This document shows, piece by piece, positions 35,631 to 44,360 of a stretch of 64,000 nucleotides of DNA. Origin of the DNA: Brevifilum sp029548365 (GTDB taxonomy: Bacteria; Chloroflexota; Anaerolineae; Anaerolineales; Anaerolineaceae). Each line of letters opens with the position of its first letter. Positions within the stretch are counted from its first letter, which is position 1. Location: NCBI GenBank assembly GCA_035376985.1, contig DAOSSA010000011.1:1-64000 (forward strand), in the 5' to 3' direction. The notes beneath the pieces are model-generated. The model made no database searches and had not been told where the DNA came from. It saw only the letters and a list, made by a program, of their open reading frames with translations. The position numbers and the translations under genes were made by a program.

Positions 35631-38600
35631 ATGAAAAAAATAATTTTGAAAGTGTTTACCTTCGTATTGTTGCTCAGCTTCATGGCATCGCCGGTTGTCG
35701 CGAAAATGGTGACCGAACAAGCAAAATCGCCAGATGAACCAAGCTGGGAAAGGCCGCAACGACTTGAGCCTGAATTACTTCCGCAGGAGATCCTGGATAA
35801 ATTTGAAGGGGGGATGACGATTGAAGAATTCTTGGTTCTCAACCAGGGCCCGATCCCGCAAGCTTTGTTGGCTTATGCGGATATCCCGGTTGTTGTTGTG
35901 GTGCAACTTGAGAAACCTTCGCTGATTGAATATGTTCTTCAGCAGGATTTAAACACACAGAACCGGGCTGACCAGGTTGAGCAAATCGATTATGTTGATG
36001 AGCTTAAAAGCGATCAGGCAGTCGTGCTGGGACAAATTACAGCCACCCGCGGTGCTGAAGTTATCCAAATCGGCGATACCTTTACGAAGACCCTGAATGG
36101 CTTTATGCTGCAGGTTCCAGCAAAGTTGGTTAATGAAATTCGATCTATTTCCGGTGTAAAATCTGTCACCCAAGCGCGGAAGCATGAACCCACTTTAGGC
36201 GCGAGTATCCCTTTAATTAATGCCGATGATGTGTGGGGTTATATGTATGGCCATAAATTTGGCTTCACCGGTGAAGGTGTGACCATCGCAGTGATCGACA
36301 CTGGCATTGACTACACCCACGCCATGTTTGGCGGTTCAGGCGACCCTGCTGATTACGCGTACAATGACCCCAACATCATTGAAGAAGGCACATTCCCGAC
36401 GGCGAAAGTGATTGGCGGTTATGACTTTGCCGGTACGAACTACGATGCAGGCGGAAACACTGGCAGCGTGATTCCTGTTCCGGACGAAGACCCCCTGGAT
36501 GAATATGGCCACGGTACGCATGTGTCCTCAACAGCTGCTGGGTTTGATGTTGGGTTTGGTTCAGGTGTGGCACCGGATGCATTACTGTATGCCGTGAAAG
36601 TTTTTGGACGCTCGGGTTCAACAAACTTAGTCATACATGCCATTGAGTGGGCTATGGATCCTAAAGGTCTGGGGCACCTGGGAGAACCTGTAGATGTGAT
36701 CAACATGTCCCTGGGCTCTGATTGGGGTCCGGCAGATGAGTTAGATCCAGAGTATCAGGTCGTTGAAAATGCAACCTCGATCGGTGTGGTGGTGGTGGCA
36801 TCTGCTGGTAATGCCGGGAACAGCTCCTATATAGTCGGTTCACCATCGGTTGGTGATTCTGCCATCTCGGTAGCAGCTTCAACCACCGGCTTTCAAACAT
36901 CACCATACCTTGAATATGAGGATGGAGGCACAAAATCTATTCCCTATACCACATCTTACAATCCCTTTACCGCTACCATTACTGGAGATTTAGTGGATGT
37001 GGCTGATTTTGACGATGGCGAGTTGTGTGATATCGATGGATTAAATGGAGATGAATTGACCGGCAAGATCGCCTTAATTAAGCGTGGCACCTGTAGTTTC
37101 TACGTGAAAATTAACAATGCTGAAGACTTGGGCGCAGTGGCTGCCATCATCTACAACAACGCAGCTGGGATCATTTCGATGAATACCGAGGGCTCAACAC
37201 TACCGGCGGGTTCCATTCTCCAAGCGGATGGCGAGCTGTTGAAGGGTAAATCACCCCTCGAAATTTCAATAGGCCCGGATTCAAGGGTAAAGACTTTTCC
37301 TGGAGAAGACCCTGACACCATCGCGACCTTCTCCTCGCGTGGACCGCGCGGATTTGACTCAAAACTAAAACCAGAAATCACTGCCCCTGGTGTGGCGATT
37401 TTTGCTGCTGACATGGGCAGCGGTAACCTGGGTGTGAGTATGAGTGGCACCTCGATGGCTTCACCGCACGTTGCTGGAGTGGCAGCCTTGATGGTCGAAG
37501 CGAATCCATTTTTGAATCCTGCACAGATTAAAGCAGCCATGATGAACACAGCGGTAGACTTGGCGGATACAGCAAGTGCACAAATTCCACGTCAAGGTGC
37601 TGGCAGGGTTGATGCGTTCAAATCCGTTAAAACCAGTATCGTTGCTTATGCGGACCCGAAATTGGTCAGCTTGAGCTGGGGCGTGATTGAAATTGCTGAT
37701 GATTATTCCGATACCCAAATCATCACCTTAGAAAACTTTAGCCCATTTTTTATTACTCTTAATGTGGACACCCACTTTACGTCATTGTCAGAAGGTGCGA
37801 CATTGACCCCCGATGTCAATATAGTGACCGTACCCCCCTTTGGCACAACCAGTGTGAACGTGACCCTGGATCTGGATGCATCGCTCTTGCCCTTTGATTT
37901 CGGTACAATTGAAGAATACTATGGCTTTGTAACCTTTTCAGCTTGGTGGACACCCTGTGGAGATACCATCAGGGTGCCGTTCTACTTCGTTCCCAGACCA
38001 TACACCGAGATCATAGAGCACGATGCAGTTACCCGTTTTGAAGTCAACGATTATGGTTGGGTAGACCTTGAACAACAAGGACCGATTGAATCTGACCTGT
38101 GGGCTTTCCCGGTGTCGCTGGTTTCACCGCAGAACCCTGATGTTTTACCCGCGGCTGATCTGCGTTATATCGGGATGGATTATGGTGGGTCAAGCCCCTA
38201 CGGAGATATTATCAGCGCAGCCTTTGCCATGTGGGGCGATGTACACACCAACCAGCCGTTCTTCAACGAGGTCGATCTGTATATTGATACACCCTACGGA
38301 AGTGTGGTGAATTTCAACTACAACTACGCTGCAGCTTCAGGCTCTGGACATGACAACCAGTGGGTTGTCATTCAAGTTGACTTCGCTGATGGGAAGACGT
38401 ATTTAGGCAGTCCATACACTATTTATGCAGATTACAACTCGGGCATCCAGGAATGGTATTTACCAGCGGACTGGCAGTATGTGGTTGACGAATTTGATTA
38501 TGAGGTGATCAGCTTTGACTGGAATGGGGATGACGACTACGGTGGTGCAGCTAGCTTTGACATCTCGAAATGGCCGTTGTCTTGGGTTCTAACCAGTTAT

Positions 38601-38780
38601 AATCCCTATCAAGAAGATTTTGGCCTCTTGTTTGCCGTACCCGATTGGTTTGCCTATAAGGCCAGTGGCATCCAGGGGATCATGCTGGTTGATTATCCAG
38701 GGAAACCCGGCGCCGGTCAATCCTACTTTTGGCCCCTTGACCCCTATTTCGCCTATTACATTCCGATCTTTGGGCATTAG
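35631..38780 (+). CDS. Secreted subtilisin-like serine protease (S8) with PA domain
   Basis: 1049 residues. A signal peptide is followed by an inhibitor-like propeptide (about 85-185). The S8 catalytic triad is Asp223 (VIDTGIDYTH), His294 (YGHGTHVSSTAAG) and Ser608 (SGTSMASPHVAG), with oxyanion Asn394 (ASAGNAG). A PA domain is inserted between His and Ser (about 447-550; GKIALIKRGTCSFYVKI), as in lactocepin-type proteases. The C-terminal 400 residues are beta-rich, Fn3-like, without an evident cell-wall anchor. ATG 35631 is preceded by TGGAGGA; the ATG at 35619 overlaps that site. Probably degrades extracellular protein. Confidence 0.92.
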   Translation: MKKIILKVFTFVLLLSFMASPVVAKMVTEQAKSPDEPSWERPQRLEPELLPQEILDKFEGGMTIEEFLVLNQGPIPQALLAYADIPVVVVVQLEKPSLIEYVLQQDLNTQNRADQVEQIDYVDELKSDQAVVLGQITATRGAEVIQIGDTFTKTLNGFMLQVPAKLVNEIRSISGVKSVTQARKHEPTLGASIPLINADDVWGYMYGHKFGFTGEGVTIAVIDTGIDYTHAMFGGSGDPADYAYNDPNIIEEGTFPTAKVIGGYDFAGTNYDAGGNTGSVIPVPDEDPLDEYGHGTHVSSTAAGFDVGFGSGVAPDALLYAVKVFGRSGSTNLVIHAIEWAMDPKGLGHLGEPVDVINMSLGSDWGPADELDPEYQVVENATSIGVVVVASAGNAGNSSYIVGSPSVGDSAISVAASTTGFQTSPYLEYEDGGTKSIPYTTSYNPFTATITGDLVDVADFDDGELCDIDGLNGDELTGKIALIKRGTCSFYVKINNAEDLGAVAAIIYNNAAGIISMNTEGSTLPAGSILQADGELLKGKSPLEISIGPDSRVKTFPGEDPDTIATFSSRGPRGFDSKLKPEITAPGVAIFAADMGSGNLGVSMSGTSMASPHVAGVAALMVEANPFLNPAQIKAAMMNTAVDLADTASAQIPRQGAGRVDAFKSVKTSIVAYADPKLVSLSWGVIEIADDYSDTQIITLENFSPFFITLNVDTHFTSLSEGATLTPDVNIVTVPPFGTTSVNVTLDLDASLLPFDFGTIEEYYGFVTFSAWWTPCGDTIRVPFYFVPRPYTEIIEHDAVTRFEVNDYGWVDLEQQGPIESDLWAFPVSLVSPQNPDVLPAADLRYIGMDYGGSSPYGDIISAAFAMWGDVHTNQPFFNEVDLYIDTPYGSVVNFNYNYAAASGSGHDNQWVVIQVDFADGKTYLGSPYTIYADYNSGIQEWYLPADWQYVVDEFDYEVISFDWNGDDDYGGAASFDISKWPLSWVLTSYNPYQEDFGLLFAVPDWFAYKASGIQGIMLVDYPGKPGAGQSYFWPLDPYFAYYIPIFGH

Positions 38781-38805
38781 ATACTGCCCAGTAAGGGGTA
38801 AAATC

Positions 38806-38837
38806 GAGGCTGCTCGCAAGGGCAGCCTCTTTTTTTT
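38806..38837 (+). terminator. Intrinsic terminator of the S8 protease gene
   Basis: Stem GAGGCTGC (38806-38813) and GCAGCCTC (38822-38829) followed by eight Ts, 26 bases after the stop codon. Confidence 0.92.
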
Positions 38838-38844
38838 GTTTATT

Positions 38845-39035
38845 GAATGGTGATCCCACTCGCTGCGCTCGGGGACAATGATGGTGAATGGTGATCCCAC
38901 TTCGCGCAGCACTCCCTGTGCCCTTTAAGGGCGTCGAGCGCCTGCGCTCGGGGACGATGATAGTGAATGGTGATCCCACTTCTCGCAGTACTCCCTGTGC
39001 CCTGTAAGCGTATTGCGCGCCTGAGCTCGGGAACT
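38845..39035. repeat. Dispersed 45-base element (two copies) with heptamer repeats
   Basis: Two copies of 'cccactt(c/t)tcgcgcagcactccctgtgccct...' start at about 38898 and 38974. They are separated by 'ggggacgatgatagtgaatggtgatcc' and preceded by 'cactcgctgcgctcgg'. No supported gene; several short open frames here are repeat artefacts. Confidence 0.65.
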
Positions 39036-39079
39036 TCGTAGCTGAGAGCTGAAAGGTGCAAGGTTTTTTTATGAGCCCA

Positions 39080-39225
39080 AATTCTTAATCCCAAATTCCT
39101 GATTTCAAATTCCAAATTTTCTGCGGCGGTCGCATGATTTCCCTGTCACCCAATATTTTCTGTAAACCTATTTCAGGACGACACAACCATCACCATTCAC
39201 CATTTACCATTCACCAAATTCCCAT
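39080..39225. repeat. Short degenerate heptamer tracts
   Basis: 'cccaaattc'-type units (about 39085-39120) and, in the opposite orientation, 'caccattcaccatttaccattcacc' (about 39190-39215), the complement of the ggtgaat heptamers seen elsewhere. Confidence 0.5.
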
Positions 39226-39236
39226 TGACCTTACCG

Positions 39237-41687
39237 TCAAATGAAGATTACCGCGTTGGATTCATCCGAAGCAGCCAGCATGGTCGCTACCCCGACGACT
39301 TCGATGCCCTCAATCAGCTCTTCGTGTTTGATGCCCATCAGGTCCATCGACATCTGGCAGGCCTGGACGCGGACGCCGTTCTCGATTGCGGTTTGCAGCA
39401 TGGTGGGCAGCGAATCGACGTTCTTTTTCTTCATAATGCCTTTGATCATGGCGGTGCCCATGCCAGCCATATGCATCTGGGAGAGCTTTGCTTTTTGCGT
39501 GCCGCGCGGCATCATCCAGCCGAACATCCTCTCGATTAAATTTTTCTTAACTGGAACGTGTTCGTTTTTGCGCAGCAGGTTCAGTCCCCAAAAGGTGAAG
39601 AACATCGCGCATTGATGACCGGAGGCGATCACACCGTTGGCGATGATGCAGCCGGCGATGGCTTTATCGAGGTCACCGGAGAAGATCACCATGGTCTTGT
39701 TCTGACCTGAAACTTGCCCCTCGGCTGGTTTTGCCTGACCTTTCTGGATCCTGGCTACAATTACACCCTTTTCGGTATCGACAGATAGCAGGCGGTTGCC
39801 CGTGGATTTTGCCCAGGCTTCAACGTCGCTGGTGAAGCCAAAATCTGTGGCCTGAACGGTGACGATATCGCCGTCATCCACCTCTTTAATTTTGTTATAC
39901 AGTTTCAGGATCGGTCCGGGGCACTGCAGTCCGCAGGCGTCGATGGTGAACTCCCGCGCGCTGACTGTGGTTGTGGGGGGAATCTCCCGCAGGGTCTCTT
40001 TGCTGTCGATGGTGACATGCTCGTAAACATCAAAATTGGATTGCCGACCCACGGCATGGGAAAAGGTCTTGTAGCCGCCGGTCAGGTTGAAGGCGTCAAA
40101 CCCCAACTGGATGAGAGTGCGTACCGCAAAGTAAGAACGCTGCCCGGTCTGGCAGTAGATCAAAACGGGTCGGTCTTTCGGGATTTCGTTGACTTTGTTG
40201 CGCAACTGCTGCAGGGGGACATGGACTGCGCCGTCGATCATACCCAGGGGCAGCTCTTCAGGCAGGCGTACATCTAAGATGGTCGTCCGGGACCGGTCCA
40301 GCTTGCTCACCTGGTCCCAGGTGATGATTTTGGCGTCACCGCGTAAAAGGTTCGCTGCAGAGAAGCCCAGGATGTTGACCGGATCGCGAGATGAATTAAA
40401 GGGTGGCGCATAAGCCAGTTCGAGTTCTTCCAGGTCGTAAACCGTCAGGCCGCCATGGATGGCTGTGGCAATCACGTCAATGCGTTTATCCACGCCCTCC
40501 AGTCCGACCGCCTGGGCGCCGAGGATGTGCCCGTCTTCCTTGAACAGCAGCTTGAGGGACATTGGAGAGGCACCGGGGTAGTAACCGGCATGATTGGAGA
40601 CGTGGATGATGGTATTTAAGTAGGGGATGCTGGCAGATTCGAGGGCTTTGGCGTTCAGACCGACCGAGGCAACGGTCAGGTCAAATACTTTGACCACCGA
40701 GGTGCCGATGACGCCTTTGAAGGCAGATTGCCGCCCGCAGATATGATCCGCTGCCACGCGTCCCTGGCGGCTTGCGGGTCCGGCGAGGGCCAGGTTGGTG
40801 CGCTCACCGGTGATACGCGCAGTCAATTCGGTCACATCGCCCACAGCATAAATATCGGGGTCGGAGGTTTGCATGTGTTGATTGGTGACCACCGTGCCGC
40901 GCAGTCCGAGTTCAAGCCCAGCATCCGCCGCCAGCTGGTTTTCAGGACGAACGCCGATGGAGAGGATCAACATATGTGTATCCACGCTGCGTCCGCTGGT
41001 CAGCTCAACCTGCATCCAACCGTTTTCCGCCTGGTGGATGGCTTTCAATCCGTCACCCAGGGCCAGGCGGATGCTCTTGAAGGTCAGGTGCTGATGAACC
41101 AGGGCTGCCATCTCGTAGTCGATGGGCGCCAGAACCTGGTTGAGCAGTTCAATTAACGTCACCTCAATCCCGCGATGGTGCAGGTTTTCAGCGATTTCCA
41201 GCCCGATGAAGCCGCCACCGACGACCACCGCGCGAGGGGGTTTTTCCTGATCGATATAGTCTTTGATGGCATCCATGTCTGGCATATTACGCAGGGTAAA
41301 CACGCCTGGCAGGCTCACGCCCGGCAGGGTTGGGATGATCGGCGCCGCGCCGGGAGACAGCACCAATTTATCGTAACTTTCTTCGTAGGTGCTGCTGGTT
41401 TCAATGTTGCGTACAGTGATTGTTTTCTGCGCCCGGTTAATGCGGATGACCTCATTGTTAACCCGTACATCGATATTGAGCAAGCCTTTCAGGTCCTGGG
41501 GGGTGACCACCAGCAATCTCTCCCGATCATGAATGACCTCACCGATGTGATAGGGCAGGCCGCAGTTGGCGAAGGATACGTAAGGACCCCGCTCCAGCAT
41601 AAGAATTTCAGCATGTTCGTCCATGCGACGCAATCGGGCTGCTGTACTGGCTCCGCCGGCTACACCACCAATAATGACTGCTTTCAT
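39237..41687 (-). CDS. CoA-disulfide/persulfide reductase fused to rhodanese, TusA and DsrE-like domains
   Basis: 816 residues with four modules. 1-445: FAD/NAD disulfide oxidoreductase of the CoADR/Npsr type with active Cys42 (SFANCGLPYHIG), GGGFIGLE and AVGDVTE. 455-555: rhodanese with Cys512 (IYCQTGQRS). 578-650: TusA/SirA-like with CGLQCPGP (Cys585, Cys589). 665-816: DsrE-like domain (MVIFSGDLDKAIAGCIIANG...QACQMSMDLMG, Cys777). All handle Cys-bound sulfane sulfur, so the chain could pass persulfide between domains and reduce it with NAD(P)H. Start ATG 41687. No sulfur-oxidation genes are adjacent. Confidence 0.9.
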   Translation of the reverse strand: MKAVIIGGVAGGASTAARLRRMDEHAEILMLERGPYVSFANCGLPYHIGEVIHDRERLLVVTPQDLKGLLNIDVRVNNEVIRINRAQKTITVRNIETSSTYEESYDKLVLSPGAAPIIPTLPGVSLPGVFTLRNMPDMDAIKDYIDQEKPPRAVVVGGGFIGLEIAENLHHRGIEVTLIELLNQVLAPIDYEMAALVHQHLTFKSIRLALGDGLKAIHQAENGWMQVELTSGRSVDTHMLILSIGVRPENQLAADAGLELGLRGTVVTNQHMQTSDPDIYAVGDVTELTARITGERTNLALAGPASRQGRVAADHICGRQSAFKGVIGTSVVKVFDLTVASVGLNAKALESASIPYLNTIIHVSNHAGYYPGASPMSLKLLFKEDGHILGAQAVGLEGVDKRIDVIATAIHGGLTVYDLEELELAYAPPFNSSRDPVNILGFSAANLLRGDAKIITWDQVSKLDRSRTTILDVRLPEELPLGMIDGAVHVPLQQLRNKVNEIPKDRPVLIYCQTGQRSYFAVRTLIQLGFDAFNLTGGYKTFSHAVGRQSNFDVYEHVTIDSKETLREIPPTTTVSAREFTIDACGLQCPGPILKLYNKIKEVDDGDIVTVQATDFGFTSDVEAWAKSTGNRLLSVDTEKGVIVARIQKGQAKPAEGQVSGQNKTMVIFSGDLDKAIAGCIIANGVIASGHQCAMFFTFWGLNLLRKNEHVPVKKNLIERMFGWMMPRGTQKAKLSQMHMAGMGTAMIKGIMKKKNVDSLPTMLQTAIENGVRVQACQMSMDLMGIKHEELIEGIEVVGVATMLAASDESNAVIFI

Positions 41688-41776
41688 GTGTGTTTACTCC
41701 TCGTAGTAAAAAGATAATTGAAAAATTCTATGCAGGTCGATGTTGATAATTTTCAACAAATTATACTCTGGTTAAA

Positions 41777-41968
41777 TTAATTTTTCGGAGTGTTTGCATC
41801 TTCATGGGGATAATCGTCGAGTTCCTCTACTGTGGTTAAGATCATATCCACGCACAGAATCTGGATCGTGAGCGTCATACCAGGTGGTACGCGCAACTTC
41901 CTTTCAATTAGCCTATGCAGAGGGTTGAAAAGAATTTGAATAATCGGTTGATGAAGCATCATAATCAT
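41777..41968 (-). CDS. Possible small protein, unknown
   Basis: 63 residues (MIMMLHQPIIQILFNPLHRL...), with a protein-like C-terminus (LDDYPHEDANTPKN). No ribosome-binding site is obvious before ATG 41968, and no family is recognised. It occupies the space between the sulfur-transfer fusion and the tRNA genes and may be spurious. Confidence 0.25.
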   Translation of the reverse strand: MIMMLHQPIIQILFNPLHRLIERKLRVPPGMTLTIQILCVDMILTTVEELDDYPHEDANTPKN

Positions 41969-42017
41969 TTATCGTAAATACGATTTTGACTAATTTTATG
42001 ACATTTGTTGGGGTAAC

Positions 42018-42110
42018 CCTTCGCGCAGCACTCCCTGTGCCCTGCAAGGGTTTTGAGCTGTGGTTGCACCCTTCGGGTTGGGCAGACCTCCGTGTCTGCC
42101 CCTACTCCTC
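42018..42110. repeat. Dispersed element copy
   Basis: 'cccttcgcgcagcactccctgtgccctgcaaggg' matches the units at about 5550, 38898 and 38974. It is followed by 'gggcagacctccgtgtctgcccc', a strong inverted repeat (gggcagac / gtctgccc). Confidence 0.6.
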
Positions 42111-42152
42111 CTATGGGGAAGATAAAACACAAAACAATTTAACAAAAAAGAG

Positions 42153-42181
42153 TTGACGGATCAAGCCTGTTGTGCTAAAAT
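42153..42181 (+). promoter_or_regulatory. Strong sigma70-type promoter for the tRNA genes
   Basis: TTGACG (42153-42158), exactly 17 bases, TAAAAT (42176-42181), with tRNA-Gly starting 26 bases after the -10 box. It is the best promoter match I found in the window. Confidence 0.85.
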
Positions 42182-42206
42182 GCTCTTGATAGCAGAATGA
42201 GCTTGT

Positions 42207-42279
<73 letters not shown>

Positions 42280-42294
42280 TTCTGAACACACGAA

Positions 42295-42331
42295 GGCTGG
42301 TATCCACAAGCCGGGTATCAGCTTTTCTTTT
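42295..42331 (+). terminator. Terminator-like hairpin between the two tRNAs
   Basis: An 11-base-pair stem including three G-T pairs, GGCTGGTATCC (42295-42305) and GGGTATCAGCT (42313-42323), is followed by TTTTCTTT. tRNA-Cys starts only a few bases later and no second promoter is clear, so partial read-through or a processing role is likely. Confidence 0.55.
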
Positions 42332-42334
42332 ACT

Positions 42335-42406
42335 GGCGACGTAGCCAAGTTGGCAAGGCAGGGGTCTGCAAAACCCTCATCACGGGTTCGAGTCCCGTCG
42401 TCGCCT
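42335..42406 (+). tRNA. tRNA-Cys (anticodon GCA)
   Basis: 72 bases. The acceptor GGCGACG pairs with CGTCGCC, the anticodon stem GGGT.../...ACCC encloses CTGCAAA, and the T arm is CGGGTTCGAGTCCCG. The discriminator base is T, a normal cysteine identity feature (U73). CCA is not encoded. Confidence 0.96.
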
Positions 42407-42420
42407 TAAGATTAACGAAG

Positions 42421-42446
42421 CACTCCGGTTAGCGGGGTGTTTTTTT
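42421..42446 (+). terminator. Intrinsic terminator after tRNA-Cys
   Basis: Stem CACTCCG (42421-42427) / CGGGGTG (42433-42439) with a GTTAG loop and seven following Ts. Confidence 0.85.
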
Positions 42447-42604
42447 GTCACGGGTGTGCGATTGGGTTGTGCCCATGCGTTCAAATCCCTCCACAAACGG
42501 GGGTGCTTTGGGTGCAAACACTGCGTCAGCCGGATGTCGGGAAAATTCAGGGCGGGCGATGGTGAAGCTGGTAATTTTATATAAAAGATTAACAATGAAA
42601 TCTC

Positions 42605-42661
42605 TTGCATATTTTTCAGCCCAGGTGTATGATTATTGTACAAACCGACTGGTCGGTCGGT
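42605..42661 (+). promoter_or_regulatory. Promoter with TetR-type operator for the TetR-SDR operon
   Basis: TTGCAT (42605-42610), 17 bases, TATGAT (42628-42633). Eleven bases after the -10 box lies the perfect inverted repeat ACCGAC-TG-GTCGGT (42644-42657), extended by a further CGGT. Position over the transcription start and resemblance to known TetR-family operators suggest autorepression by the downstream regulator. Confidence 0.75.
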
Positions 42662-42692
42662 ATCAACCAAGAACGTGGAGATGAGTTCGCTT

Positions 42693-43292
42693 ATGACAAA
42701 CCAGGTGCGCGGTGCTGATACACGGCAATCAATTTTAGATGTGTCATTGAGCCTGTTCTCGAAAAATGGCTACGACGCTACCAGTGTAGCGAAAATATGC
42801 CAGCAAGCGCAGATCAGCAAAGGCGCGTTTTACCACCATTTTCCTTCTAAACAGGACCTATTCCTGGCATTAATGGAAACCTGGCTATCAACAGTGAACA
42901 GCTTCTTTCAACACGCTGATCAATCCGCTACTGTGCCCCAAATTTTAGAAAACATGGTGGCTTTATCCGGTGGATTATTTGATGCGCTTGAGAGGGGATT
43001 TCCGATTTTGTTGGAATTCTGGACCCAGGCCAGCCGACATCCGGCAGTGTGGGAAAAGGCCGTAGCCCCTTACAAACGCTATTTAGACTTGTTTTCCAGG
43101 TTGATTCAATCCGGGATTGACGAAGATTCCTTCCATCGCGGGATTGACCCGGAACACACAGCCAGGATTCTGACATCAATGGTGATGGGTTTGCTTTTGC
43201 AGGCGACTTTTGATCCGCATGGCGCAAACTGGCAGGAAGTCACCACGTTTGGGTTAAATCTTATGATTAACGGACTGGAGAGTGAAAAATGA
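42693..43292 (+). CDS. TetR/AcrR family transcriptional regulator
   Basis: 199 residues. The N-terminal helix-turn-helix is typical (TRQSILDVSLSLFSKNGYDATSVAKIC, then ISKGAFYHHFPSKQDLFLALMETW). The C-terminal ligand domain is divergent, as usual. ATG 42693 is chosen because GGAG lies directly against the upstream ATG at 42681. The stop overlaps the following SDR gene by four bases (ATGA), which suggests the oxidoreductase is a regulated partner. Confidence 0.9.
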   Translation: MTNQVRGADTRQSILDVSLSLFSKNGYDATSVAKICQQAQISKGAFYHHFPSKQDLFLALMETWLSTVNSFFQHADQSATVPQILENMVALSGGLFDALERGFPILLEFWTQASRHPAVWEKAVAPYKRYLDLFSRLIQSGIDEDSFHRGIDPEHTARILTSMVMGLLLQATFDPHGANWQEVTTFGLNLMINGLESEK

Positions 43293-44290
43293 ATTTAATA
43301 ACTGGTGCAGCCGGGCACATCGGAAATGTATTGGTGCGGGAGTTGCTTTCCCGTGGCGAGAAGGTGCGGGCATTGATCCTGCCGGGCGAAGATACCCAAT
43401 CGCTGGATGGTTTGCCCGTCGAGCGGGTTGAAGGGAACGTGCTGGAGCTGGATTCCCTGCGCGCAGCCATGCAGGATGTGGACGTGGTCTTTCACCTGGC
43501 AGCCCTGGTTTCGATCACAAAAGATCAGGAAGACCTGGTACGCAAAGTGAATGTCGACGGCACCAGGAATGTGATTGACGCTGTAAAAGACGCTCGGGTC
43601 CGAAAATTGGTGTATACTAGCTCGATTCATGCGCTGGAGCGTCCGCCAATCGGCACACCCGTCAATGAAGCATTGAACTTTGACCCGGAAAACGCGGCCG
43701 GTGTTTATGATCGAACCAAAGCAGAGGCATCGCTGCTGGTCAAGCAGGCTGCCAGGGAGGGACTGGACGCTGTTATCCTGTGCCCGACTGGCGTTATCGG
43801 GCCCTATGATTATCGCCGCTCAGAAGTGGGTGAGCTGATCCTCTCATTTATGCAAAAAAGGGTCACTTTCCTGATCGAAGGGGCTTATGATTTTGTCGAT
43901 GTGCGCGACGTGGTCACAGGTCAAATTTTAGCGCGAGATTACGCCCAACCCGGTGAGACTTATATCCTTGGCGGCGAACGCATTGAATTGAAACTCATGC
44001 ATGATTTGGTTAAAAAAGTAACCGGGAAGGATACTAAAGTGTTGTCTTTCCCCTTGCCAGTGGCTTTGGTTGTTGCCCCAATAGCAGAGCTGTATTACAA
44101 GATCACAAAAACCAGGCCACGGTTCACGCGTTATTCGATTGAGACCGTGATCAGTAATTCGGAAATCTACTCGGATAAAGCCAAAGCGGAATTGGGCTAC
44201 AAACCGCGCTCGTTGGTGAACAGCATCGCTGACACTGTACGTTGGTGGTGGGATAACCTGGGACTGACCCGGCGGTCATTGCGTTTGTAA
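43289..44290 (+). CDS. NAD-dependent epimerase/dehydratase (extended SDR)
   Basis: 333 residues. N-terminal nucleotide-binding loop ITGAAGHIGNVL (G-x-x-G-x-x-G), acidic region GNVLELDSL, FHLAALVS, catalytic TSS (VYTSSIHAL) and YxxxK in YDRTKAEA. The C-terminal substrate domain resembles dihydroflavonol-reductase/3-beta-HSD-like SDRs. Substrate unknown. Its start overlaps the TetR stop, so it is probably induced when the repressor binds a ligand. Confidence 0.87.
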   Translation: MNLITGAAGHIGNVLVRELLSRGEKVRALILPGEDTQSLDGLPVERVEGNVLELDSLRAAMQDVDVVFHLAALVSITKDQEDLVRKVNVDGTRNVIDAVKDARVRKLVYTSSIHALERPPIGTPVNEALNFDPENAAGVYDRTKAEASLLVKQAAREGLDAVILCPTGVIGPYDYRRSEVGELILSFMQKRVTFLIEGAYDFVDVRDVVTGQILARDYAQPGETYILGGERIELKLMHDLVKKVTGKDTKVLSFPLPVALVVAPIAELYYKITKTRPRFTRYSIETVISNSEIYSDKAKAELGYKPRSLVNSIADTVRWWWDNLGLTRRSLRL

Positions 44291-44314
44291 ACTGTTTTTC
44301 TTCAGCATTGGGAT

Positions 44315-44345
44315 AACAAGGCACCCTTACGGGTGCCTTGTTTTT
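44315..44345 (+). terminator. Intrinsic terminator after the SDR gene
   Basis: A perfect 12-base-pair stem AACAAGGCACCC (44315-44326) / GGGTGCCTTGTT (44331-44342) with a TTAC loop and trailing Ts. On the opposite strand the T run is weaker. Confidence 0.92.
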
Positions 44346-44360
44346 ATGACTGGATAGCCA

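Noticed and set aside
38589..39115. Several minus-strand frames of 90-107 codons
   Set aside because: They translate the S8 gene end and dispersed repeats in reverse and contain repeated peptides such as 'SPFTIIVPE'.
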